A DNA stretch of 64,000 nt from Mesorhabditis belari (taxonomy: Eukaryota > Nematoda > Chromadorea > Rhabditida > Rhabditidae), in the NCBI GenBank assembly GCA_958450365.1, contig CAUEEP010000378.1, positions 62,001 to 126,000 on the forward strand, read 5' to 3'. Shown here piece by piece: positions 18,183 to 27,841 of this stretch (its first letter is position 1; each line of letters opens with the position of its first letter). Made by a program: the position numbers and the translations under genes. Below the pieces are notes generated by a model that did no database searches, was not told the DNA's origin, and saw only the letters and a list, made by a program, of their open reading frames with translations.

Positions 18183-21100
18183 ATGGAAGCATCGCCGAGA
18201 GCGAGCTTCTCGAAATTGGAACCGATTAAAGGAGGAGAAGCTGGAGGAACCACCTACACTCAACAACAAGGAGGCACACTTTCAAACACATGTGGGTAAT
18301 CAAAGCAAAAGATTTGTTTGATTTGAAAGGGCAAAGAATGTCTTGCTTTGCTTGGCTTGGCTATCGTTATAGCTATCTTTATTTTACGTTTCAATACCCA
18401 TTCAACACAGAAAAATGTGCTGAATTCGAAAAATGAATGAAAAGACGAAATGCCTGTGAGAAATCTTGTAAAAAAAGCGAGTTTTAGCGAAAAAGCGAGT
18501 TTTGTTAAGCCATCTTTTATTGTCGAAGCAAAATTTTGAAAACAAAAGCTTAAAACAATAAACCACAAGTCTTATGAAAAGTAAAAAGAGAGAGATAAGC
18601 TTTAAAAGGGAGCTTTTCAATCACCAAGATACCCAGGTATACCCATAACCCAGGTTTACCCATAACTCGGGTATACCATACCTCAGAGGCATACCCATAA
18701 CCTTAGCTTTACTGGCAAGCTTTACTCCCAAGTTTACTCCCAGGTTTACTCCCAGGTTTACTCCCAAGCTTTACTCCCAAGCTTTACTCCCAAGCTTTAC
18801 TCCCAAGCTTTACTCCCAAGCTTTACTCCCAAGCTTTACTCCCAAGCTTTACTCCCAAGCTTTACTCCCAAGCTTTACTCCCAAGCTTTACTCCCAAGCT
18901 TTACTCCCAAGCTTTACTCCCAAGCTTTACTCCCAAGCTTTACTCCCAAGCTTTACTCCCAAGCTTTACTCCCAAGCTTTACTCCCAAGCTTTACTCCCA
19001 AGTTTTACCTTTTATTTACTTCCCAAAATCATCAAGTAAGTATTTTACAATTGGTAAGAGAAAAATTCGCAATCTTTCTTTTTATTAAATTGATTTAATC
19101 CCAAAGCAATCTTAGTTTTTTCGAAAGGCTAAATTCTCAAGGTTAACCTTGAAAAAACCGCTCACTTAGCAGGAATGGGTGTTCATTTTTGGTAAAAGAG
19201 AATGTTTATAGATCAATAAGACTTAAAGGAATGAGTTGATGGGGTCAAAGATTCGAGAAATCTATTATTTATTTAGAATTGAATTGAGGTTTAGCTTTGG
19301 ATTTGTTGGATTTGTTTAGATTTTAAATGATCACAAAGTAAAGGCTAATTTTATCTCAAGACAATCAGAAATATCAGAAACATCAGAAACATCAGAAATG
19401 GCTTTCAGAAATGGCTTTCAGAAATGGCACTTTAGGGAAATCGGCTTGAACAAGCAATCGAATCTCTTCTTAACGACCTAATAAAGAGATTCTTAATTCA
19501 GAAACATCAGAAATGGCTTTCAGAAATGGCTCTTTAGCGAAATCAGCTTGAACTAGCGATCGAATCTCTTCTTAACGTCCTAATAAAGAGATTCTTAAGA
19601 CAATTGTTCTTTTTTTTGAAACGATTTCATAAATGGCATCAGCTATTGGCTCAGACTTGGCCACTTATCATCAAATGTTTACTAACTTTTGCAAAAGCTT
19701 GTAGAGTTTACAAAATCGAGTGTTTTCTAAAAAAATCACTTTACTCTCTTCTATTTACAAGTTGAATTTCAAGGGGAAACTTGATTTTTCCTTTTTGACA
19801 AAAAAAATACAAGTTGAGGGGGCAATAACGCGAAAAAAGCACTCTTTTATCGAGTTGCTCCACCCATTTTTCTCTCGGGAAAAAAAAGGGGAAAAGTAAA
19901 CGAAAATCTCATTTTCTTTTTTTCAAAGTTTATATTATTTTTGATTATTCTAGTTTTATTCTAATTTTATTCTAGTTGTTTTATCTTCTTAATAGTTTCC
20001 TTGAATGGAAATGAAAAACGAAAACGATGCTCTGGTCGAGTCAGAACCAACGAGAGTCAATGGGCAGAATCGAGGCAAGAATTCCTAGTCTTTCTTCAGT
20101 TTTTCTATACTTTTGGTTAAATTTTAAAATTTTAAACAAATCTAACAAAGCTAGTTTACTTTTTAAAGAAGAAAAAGGACAATTTCAGTTACAATTAATC
20201 CATTTCGGTACTGTTTACGGTACTGTTGACAGTACTGTTTACGCTACTGTTCACAGTACTGTTTACGGTACTGTTGACAGTACTGTTTACGGTACTGTTC
20301 ACAGTACTATTTACGGTACTCTTCACGGTACGGTTTGCGGTACTGTTTACGGTACTGTTCACAGTACTGTTTACGGTACTGTTCACAGTACTATTTACGG
20401 TACTCTTCACTGTACGGTTTGCGGTACTGTTTACGGTACTGTTCACAGTACTGTTTACGGTACTGTTCACAGTACTATTTACGGTACTCTTCACTGTACG
20501 GTTTGCGGTACTGTTTACGGTACTGTTCACAGTACTGTTTACGGTACTGTTCACGGTACTGTTCGGTACTCTTCACGGTACTGTTCACGGTACTGTTCAC
20601 GGTACTGTTCGGTACTCTTCACGGTACTGTTCACGGTACTGTTCGGTACTGTACACAGTACTATTTACGGTACTCTTCACGGTACTATTCACGGTAGTTT
20701 ACTTTTTAATGAAGAAAAAGGACAATTTCAGTCTCATTAATCCATTTTTGGTTTACCGTATTTTCTCTAGTAGTGCACTCTGATCGTCGTCTAAATTCCT
20801 CGAAATCTCGAGAACCGCTTATCAGAACCTATCGATGTGGGTCGGAAAATGTAGCTGACGATGAGATCTAGTGGGGGATTTGAGTGTTGAACTTCTGCAA
20901 AAGCTTTGGAAACCGTAAAATCGTCACCAACTCGGCTCAGTAGAGAGAGATATTAGAGAGATTAGAGAACTACTATTAAACTACTATTAGAGAGAATCCG
21001 GTACTTGTCCGCTTTTTAGCTTTTATACTTTTATACTTAAATTCTATACTTTACTTATACTTTCTAACTTCTGACACTTTAATTATGACAATTAGTTTGC

Positions 21101-24100
21101 CAAAACCATTTCTAGACAACTTACGGTAGCTCTTTTGTCTTAAATTCCAAAAATTACAATGTTAAATGACAATTAGTTTGCCAAAACCATTACAGATTAG
21201 ACATTCTCTAGGCTAGCTTCAAAATAGTTTCCAGCCAAGTGTCCTGTCTTGTACTAGGCCCGTTATCAGGTCTAATACAAGAGTAAGCCATAAGTTTACT
21301 CTCGGCAATCGGATACGTGTCGGTGTAGCTCATTGGTAGAGTGTTCGCCAGATAAGCGAGAGGTCGTAGGTTCAAATCCCGACCATGTTTTGTATTCCCA
21401 GCCCCAATCTATAAAAGATCCACGTGTCCAACTCAAGAGTCAAGTATCAGACTAGGTAACAATCGGGTTTAGGTAGGCTTGTCCAAATAATAAATTTGAT
21501 CCAACCAATACCAGATCCAAGCCTACGAATCAGGCAAAACTCTGGCTTGTCAGCTATTTTTAGTGAACCAGAAAAATAGCATTGCAATAGAAAGTTCCCT
21601 TTGATAACCGGATATCTAAAAATATCCAATGATTCATTTCAGTTTTCCTACCGGAAACCTCGAAACGTCAACTCTACCTTGGTGCCGGATGTTTCTTCAT
21701 CGTTCTCGTCACAATCATTGTCATTTCCGGTGTCTACACGTGCATTCATCATGTTGAAGAGGGACATGTTGCTGTTTATTATAGGGTAAGGAAATTAATG
21801 ATATTCTTATACTTAAGCCAGGTTTAGACTGTTATAAAGACAGGTTTAGGTACAGGTCTAATCTAAGTATCAGGCTAGAACTAGACCTTATCCAGGCTAG
21901 GTACCAAGTTGAGTCCAACAATAGGCCAAGTCATGCTACATGTTGAGGTACCAGGCCAGGTCCAGGTCCAAATCCAGGTATCAAGCTAGCCAGGTACCAG
22001 GGCTACATCCAGAGGTTTAATACCAGGCCAAGTCAGGCTACATGTTCAAGTACCAGGTCAGGTCCAGGTCCAGGTATCAGATCAGGCCATGACCAGATGC
22101 CAGGGTTACACCCAGAGGTCCAATACCGGGCCAAGTCAGGCTACATGTTCAAGTACCAGGTCAGGTTCAGTTCCATGTATCAGATCAGGCCATGACCAGG
22201 TACCAGGGCTGCAGAGGCCCAGACCAAGCCAGGTACCCAGGACCAGGCCAAGCATCAGGCCAGGTCTAGTAGTTAGGCTAGTTAGACCAGATTCAGACGC
22301 AAGATCAAGTCTAGAACGTATCCGAGTCCAGTAACCAGGGCTACAGCTACTTTATTTAACTTCTATATAGTTAACAGTCTTCTTTAGGGAGGAGCTCTAC
22401 TCGACGACGTGGTCGGTCCCGGCTATCACTTCAAATTACCTTGGTTGACCATTGCCAAAGATGTTCAGGTATCAATTTTCATTTTTAACTTTTGTAATTG
22501 TTTACAAAATCGAAAACGAACAATAATATTTGCTAGATTTTGATCGCGGAAGTAAAATGATTGATAAGGGAAAAGAGGAGAAAGGTTAGAGCAGAGCAGA
22601 AAAGGGGAGAGAAGGTTAAACCTTTCTACTCTTTTCTCTTATCAATCATTTCAAAAGTGATCAACAGAATTCAAAAGTGATCAACAATTGACTTAAAAAT
22701 TCATTTTTAACTTTTTTAAAATTGTTTACAAAATCGATTAAGACACAAGATCTGATTGAACAATGATTGAACAATGATCTCATTGAAAAACTAGACTTTG
22801 ATCGCGGAAACAAAATGATTGATAAGCGGAAAGAAAAGAGAGATTTTAAAAATTCAAAAGTGATCAATAATTAACTCCAAAAAGGCTTTTAAAGTTAAAT
22901 ACTATTTCTAGATTACCATTCAAACTGATGAGATTCAAAATGTGCCTTGTGGTACTCAAGGAGGAGTGATGATTGAATTCGATCGCATTGAAGTCGTCAA
23001 CATTTTGAATCGAAATGCTGGTAAGGTTGGCTGGAAATGCTTGTACTTTGTGCTGAAATTTGTAAACGTATCCCTTCTGGTGCATTGAAAGCTTCCTTTT
23101 GCTTGAATATCTTTGAGCAAAAGTAAGCGTTTTAGATAGAACTTTTTCTCTTACAAGTCCTCAAGTTTAACTCCGGTTTTTGGTGTGTTTCTTTAGTTGG
23201 ATTTAGATTCAGATATCTAGAAATGTTCTCAATGTTCCTTGTTTTTAGAAAAGAATTTTAGAATCATTAAAATAAAGTATAATATACGATAAATACTCAA
23301 ATACAATCAAATAGTCTAACTTCTTTTCAGAAAATCATTGTTTTCTCAGCTTCTAGATATCTCCCAAAGAAAATTTTGATATCAAAAAAATAGTAGATTT
23401 CAAGAGCTATCATTTGATACCCAAACGAATATTGTAGCTTAAAGCAGCGCGGAGAACGGGACCTTCAAAGCTAGACTACGCGTCTGTACGCCCATTAGGG
23501 GGGTCGCGTTCTTTTAGATATTTAAGTATTTTGTATTTACGGTAAGCCAAATTGCTTTTTGTGATTTCTTGTGAGTTTTCTTCTAATCTAATCAAATCCT
23601 GTTTTCAGTTCACGAAATTGTCAAAAACTACACAGTTGACTATGATAGACCGTTGATTCATCAAAAAGTCCATCACGAAATTAATCAATTCTGCAGCAAG
23701 CACACCATTCAAGAGGTTTACATCGATCTTTTCGGTGAGTCAAGATAGAAATTCTTGAAAAACTTGAAACCAAAGGGTTTAAGTCAACTTTAGCTGTACT
23801 TTTCTTTACTAGTGACAAACGGTACGGTTTGCGGTACTGTTCACGGTACTGTTCACGGAACTGTTTGGTACTGTTCGGTACTGTTGGGTACTGTTCGGTA
23901 CTGTTTACGGCACTGTTTATGCTACTGTTTACGCTACTGTTTACGGTACTGTTCACGGTACTGTTTTCGGTACTGTTCGGTACTGTTCGGTACTGTTCAC
24001 GGAACTGTTTGGTACTGTTCGGTACTGTTGGGTACTGTTCGGTACTGTTCGGGTACTGTTCGGTACTGTTTACGGTACTGTTCACGGTACTGTTTTCGGT

Positions 24101-25679
24101 ACTGTTCGGTACTGTTCGGTACTGTTCACGGAACTGTTCGGTACTGTGCGGTACTGTTCACGGAACTGTTTGGTACTGTTCGGTACTATTTACGGTACTA
24201 TTTACGGTACTGTTCACCTATAAAGTATCCTTTGATAAGCTACAGTCACTTGGTTATTTAAATTCCACCAATTTAGACAAAATTGATGAAAATCTCAAGC
24301 ATTCATTGCAAATGGAACTTCAAGTGATGGCTCCAGGTCTTTTCGTTCAATCGGTTCGTGTCACAAAACCGAGAATCCCCGACGCGATTCGCCAGAACTA
24401 TGAAAGAATGGAAACGGAAAAGGTACTGTAAAAGTTGAAGGAAAAGACCGTAGCTATTAATTACTAGATAATATGCTTAATTATTGAAAATATTGTTATG
24501 AATTTAGACAAGACTTCTCGTTGCTATTGAGCATCAAAGAGTCGTTGAGAAAGAGGCGGAAACGGATCGGAAACGAGCGCTGATTGGTGAGTGAAGTCAT
24601 TAAAAAGCTTTAGATATCTTTATATATATATATATAAAACTATAAATTTCATTTAAGAAGCCGAAAAACACGCTCAAGTCGCTGCTGTTAAGCATAAACA
24701 AGTGATTGCCGAGAAAGAAATGGAGAAAACCGTGAACAGACTTCAGGATGAGATTCATTTGGGTTTGTATAAGAAAATGAATAAGTTGAAAGAAGTTTTG
24801 AGTTGATTTCAGATTCATTCAAATGACTAAAACTACCGTAACCCATATAAAGCCCTGTACCCCTTTTTAAAAATGGCAGATTCCCCATAGTCGAAAACCC
24901 CTGGGAGCAAAGTATCACGCGTAAAAGCTGAATACTTTGCCTTTTAGCCGATAGAGCAAACGTAATTACGGAGCGTTCCGTTTGCCCACAGACAGACAGA
25001 CAGAGACGTCTCTCCTGCTTCATATATAGTATAGAGTTGATTTCAGAGATAAGCTGGAATGTCTAAACTCGATTTTTAGCTAAGGACTAATCAAATTGCT
25101 TTGTTGGCATCATGGCATAGCCAGAAAGCCAGAAAACAGCTAGAAAACAGCTAGAAAACTAAATAATTCTCAAAATTATCATTTACTTCAGCTAAGGAAC
25201 GAAACCGCGCCGACGCCGAGTTCTACAAAATCGCCAAAGAGGCTGACGCGAATCAGAAATTGCTCACGAAGTTTGTTTTTTGAAAGGCAAAACTCGGAAT
25301 CCTATTCTATTCCAGGGATAACTGGAAACCCAATTCTATTCAAATAATCTCTTCAACTTTTAGAGAATACATCGAATTGCAACGCATTCACGCAATCAAA
25401 GAGAACAACAAGATCTACTATGGAGACAGCATTCCAAAGGCTTTCATTCAAGTAAATCAAAATCAAATTGCTTTCTTGGCTATCATGGCATAGCCAGAAA
25501 GCCAGAAAACAGCTAGAAAACTAAATAATTCTCAAAATTATCATTTACTTTAGATGGTTTTTTGGAAATCTTAGAATTCTTTAGAATCTTATCTTTGTTT
25601 TTAGGGTGAAGCTCGTTCCGGTCGTGAACTCTCCACAGTTCTCCAACTCACCGACTCTGTAGATGATAAGAAACTTTAG
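18183..25679 (+). CDS. Erlin-like SPFH-domain ER membrane protein, copy 1
   Basis: Exons: 18183-18291, 21643-21785, 22388-22468, 22912-23020, 23609-23734, 24277-24422, 24508-24586, 24658-24762, 25192-25270, 25364-25451, 25605-25679. All junctions are GT..AG and in phase; 379 aa. Erlins are ER-membrane prohibitin-family proteins that form large luminal assemblies and recruit the ubiquitin ligase RNF170 to activated IP3 receptors in mammals. Order: a Ser/Gly-rich N-terminus of about 45 residues (exon 1, longer than mammalian erlin), a membrane segment at 47-69 ([15 protein letters not shown]), then the SPFH domain with [42 protein letters not shown] (conserved N-glycosylation NYT), [27 protein letters not shown], and a coiled-coil end with [15 protein letters not shown] and [10 protein letters not shown]. 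Exon 1 is the least certain; an alternative first exon lies at 20005. Introns 1 and 5 carry 12-13 bp satellites. Confidence 0.9.
18716..19006 (+). repeat. 13-bp minisatellite AAGCTTTACTCCC
   Basis: About 22 near-perfect units of CAAGCTTTACTCC, preceded (18,630-18,716) by diverged ACCCAGGTATACCCATAAC units. It lies in intron 1 of the first erlin gene. The high homogeneity implies recent expansion. Confidence 0.9.
19010..20000. other. Erlin intron 1, unassigned
   Basis: Only a direct repeat is visible (CAGAAATGGCTTTCAGAAATGG .. AATCTCTTCTTAACG .. TAATAAAGAGATTCTTAA at 19,390-19,500 and 19,500-19,600). Confidence 0.4.
20005..20073 (+). CDS. Possible alternative first exon of erlin copy 1
   Basis: ATG at 20005 opens [20 protein letters not shown] followed by QNR; a GC-type donor (CGAG|gcaag) in phase 1 would splice in frame to the 21643 exon. 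The polar, low-complexity-free peptide looks coding, but a GC donor is rare and no transcript evidence is available. The unspliced frame stops after four more residues. Confidence 0.25.
20209..20697 (+). repeat. 12-bp satellite TTTACGGTACTG / TTCACAGTACTG (erlin 1, intron 1)
   Basis: About 40 units of a 12-mer (GGTACTGTTTAC, GGTACTGTTCAC, AGTACTGTTCAC). AGTACT and ACAGTACTGT sub-blocks are palindromic. The unit is a multiple of three without stops, so frames stay open on both strands (up to 237 codons); I treat these as artefacts. Sister arrays lie at 23,819 and 26,232. The flanking AGAAAAAGGACAATTTCAGT occurs on both sides (20,169 and 20,713). Confidence 0.9.
20752..21002 (+). mobile_element. 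MITE family A copy
   Basis: TACCGTATTTTCTCTAGTAG at the left and CTACTATTAGAGAGAATCCG at the right, with the same core as 7168-7392 (CTCGAAATCTCGAGAACCGC, GATGAGATCTAGTGGGGGAT). Confidence 0.75.
21319..21390 (+). pseudogene. tRNA-like sequence
   Basis: It has A-box-like GTGTAGCTCATTGGTAGAGT and B-box-like GTAGGTTCAAATCCCGACC, with a TTCGC/GCGAG anticodon stem around CAGATAA. U33 is replaced by A and the T stem is poorly paired, so it is probably a decayed tRNA or tRNA-derived repeat, not a working gene. Confidence 0.45.
21830..22345 (+). repeat. Degenerate CCAGGTACCAGG-type repeats (erlin 1, intron 2)
   Basis: Irregular repetition of AGGTCCAGGTATCAG, CCAGGCCAAGTCAGGCTACA and ATGACCAGGTACCAGG. 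Two blocks of about 120 bp (21,940-22,060 and 22,050-22,200) are clearly related. The 81-codon ORF inside is incidental. Confidence 0.6.
23819..24215 (+). repeat. 12/10-bp GGTACTGTTCAC satellite (erlin 1, intron 5)
   Basis: The same core 12-mer as 20,209, but with many shortened GGTACTGTTC units and a higher-order block of about 110 bp repeated (GAACTGTTTGGTACTGTTCG ... GGTACTGTTTTCGGTACTG). It ends 61 bases before the acceptor of exon 6. Confidence 0.9.
24815..25035 (-). repeat. Dispersed repeat C with CAGA run (erlin 1, intron 8)
   Basis: CCACAGACAGACAGACAGAG followed by ACGTCTCTC..CATATATAGTATAG; inverted, this matches the type CTATATATAGGGACTAAGAC + GTCTGTCTGTC at 48,640-48,720. A segment of about 90 bp in the same intron (25,096-25,192) is repeated in intron 10 (25,468-25,554). 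Confidence 0.5.
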
Positions 25680-25686
25680 AAAGAAA

Positions 25687-25858
25687 TTAGATTTGATTTG
25701 ATTGGATTTGATTTGATTGGATTGGATTGGATTTGATTTGATTGGATTTGATTGGATTTGATTGGATTTGATTGGATTTGATTGGATTTGATTGGATTTG
25801 ATTTGATTTGATTTGATTTGATTGGATTGGATTGGATTGGATTGGATTTGATTTTCTT
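25687..25858 (+). repeat. TTTGATTGGA satellite downstream of erlin 1
   Basis: A mixed 5/10-bp array (TTTGATTGGATTTGATTTGA) starting 8 bases after the stop codon, thus in the 3' UTR, followed by a CATTTTATTTCATTTC tract. AATAAA at 26,154-26,159 is the first good poly(A) signal. Confidence 0.8.
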
Positions 25859-26153
25859 TTCTCTTCTTTCATTTTATTTCATTTCATTTTCTTTTCTTTT
25901 ATTTCATTTTATTTCATTTCATTTTCTGGCAAAAAGCTTTGCCAATTTTACTTTTAAAGTTCCTTATTTTAATACAAATTTATCTGTTGTTTTTTTTGTT
26001 TAAATGAAAATCCTCGTTTTTCCCTGTGATTCATCTTTTTTTGGCCATTTACAAGCGAATTTTTCGACTTGGAATTAATTTGAAAACTTTTTTCCATTCT
26101 CTTCTTCAGCATTTTTTCTCTTTGCTTGTGATCTCATTTGATTGATAGTGCCA

Positions 26154-26159
26154 AATAAA
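26154..26159 (+). terminator. Candidate poly(A) signal of erlin copy 1
   Basis: AATAAA, about 475 bases after the stop. The implied 3' UTR includes the TTTGATTGGA array. Confidence 0.4.
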
Positions 26160-26231
26160 GCTTATATAAATAAATATATAATTACTGTTTTTACACACAC
26201 ACAAAAAAGCATACCATTAAGTACAGAAATA

Positions 26232-26828
26232 CGGTACTGTTCGGTACTGCTCACGGTACTGTTCACGGTACTGTTCACGGTACTGTTTACGGTACTGTTC
26301 GGTACTGCTCACGGTACTGTTCACGGTACTGTTCACGGTACTGTTTACGGTACTGTTCGGTACTGCTCACGGTACTGTTCACGGTAGAGTTCGGCAAACA
26401 AAACCAAAACCAAAACAGACCAAAACCAAAACCAAAACACCAAAACAAACCAAAACCAAAACAAACCAAAACTCAATTTGCATATAAATTAACATGTAAA
26501 TTTAAAATTGTAAAATGTCAATTTAAAATTGCAAAATGCAAATTTTAATGTAAAATGCAAATTAGCCTTTCACTTTTTCTCACTCCACAAAATCTCGCGG
26601 TCGAAAAAAGGACCAAAACACGACCTCGAAATTTCGAAACAAAAAATAGCCTATGGGATAGATTTTTGGATGCTGATTTCAAATCTGCAAACAGATTTTC
26701 GCTAGCTCCTCCCAGTCGCGAGATATTCGCGAGTTTTGGTTAGTTTTGGTTTTGGTTTTGGTAGTTTTGGTTTTGGTTAAGTTTTGTTTTGTTTTCCGAA
26801 GTCTAGTTCACGGTACTGTTCATGCCAA
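26232..26828 (+). repeat. Third GGTACTGTTCAC array, split by an inverted-repeat insert
   Basis: The 12-mer array runs 26,232-26,387 with three copies of a block of about 60 bp, and resumes briefly at 26,808-26,822 (GTTCACGGTACTGTTCAT). Between them are AACCAAAACC tracts (26,398-26,470) and the inverse GGTTTTGGTTTTGG (26,737-26,785), which look like the ends of an insert of about 400 bp. Its middle contains a TGCTGATTTCAAATCTGCAA piece related to repeat B. Confidence 0.65.
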
Positions 26829-26879
26829 ATCGGGTATGAAAGGATTGAGTGCGAGGAGGGATTTTCTTTTTTTTTGACC

Positions 26880-27840
26880 CAGATCATAACCCACATGTTT
26901 TTGGCTTAACACAATGAGGATTTCTACAAGAACCCGCCAAAAGAAAACCAAATTTAAGCCAAAAATTGATTATATCATAAAAGATATCATTGAAAACGAT
27001 AGATTTTTTGTAGCAAATGTTCCGGCCGACTTGAATTTCGGCACTCATCAAATCCCTCTTGAATCCAAACTCTTTTATCGTTTTCTTTTTTTCTTCTCTT
27101 AAAGCTCCTCCTTCTGCCCATCACTAAAATAAAAACACGACAGAAAATTAAGAAAAACACAAAAGAAATTAAAATCTGGGCATGGTGACGTTGAAAAATG
27201 GAGAAATTTGAGTCGCTGAGGGTTAGAGCATCCCGAAAAGAACCAGGTATCTATCGGCAGCTTGTGTCAGACGGTGAGCGATTACCGAGCCGCAGAAAGA
27301 ACGCATCGCCGGCCATTTACATAAAGATCTCCTCTTTTGCAATGGCACAAAAAATGATATTCAGCTGTACCCAGGGGTTTTCAGGGTCGGGGAATCGATT
27401 GGAAATTTCCATTTTATTAGATCTATCGATTTTGTATTTGATTTCTACAGAAAACTCTTCAAAAATCGATTACTCGGCGATGATTTCAGGAATTTGATCC
27501 TTTTCAGAACTATTTCCTGTCAAAACTGGACTTTGTTGACTCATTTCGAACCATTTCCTTTCCAAAAACATCCTTTATCTGCGTCATCTGTCAAAGAGTA
27601 AAAGAGTATTGACGATCTTTTCAATTTTTCCTTCCTTTTTCTTATTTTCATTGCGATTTCCCAATCGAGAGATCGATTCAATTCATTTTTTTCCGTTTTT
27701 GCAAAAGAAAACAAAAATTCTCTTTTTAAACAGGTTGAAGGCCACTCCCCAATAAAGAAAAATAAAAGAAATCTGTTTGAAATCTTTTTTGTTCTTTCTT
27801 TATTCTTTCTTTATTCAATTTTTATCTAAATTTATATTCA
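26880..27840. other. Intergenic between the erlin genes
   Basis: No firm gene. An ORF at 27198 (MEKFESLRVRASRKEP, donor CCAG|gtatct in phase 1) could be an alternative first exon of erlin copy 2. A block of about 200 bp near 27,500-27,720 (CGAACCATTTCCTTTCCAAA, CCTTCCTTTTTCTTATTTTC, CCAATCGAGAGATCGATTCA) recurs at 29,690-29,880 inside the next gene. Confidence 0.45.
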
Positions 27841-27841
27841 A

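Noticed and set aside
18260..18620. - strand ORFs opposite erlin exon 1 and intron 1
   Set aside because: Shadow frames without domains; the + strand exon has the phase-compatible splice donor.
20027..20783. Long ORFs on both strands through the GGTACTGTTCAC array (also 23,829-24,431)
   Set aside because: A 12-bp period keeps frames open; no domain, and exon 6 of erlin at 24277 is in a different, well-supported model.
21319..21390. Functional tRNA-Ile(GAT)
   Set aside because: A at position 33, a poor T stem and no proper acceptor pairing; kept only as tRNA-like.
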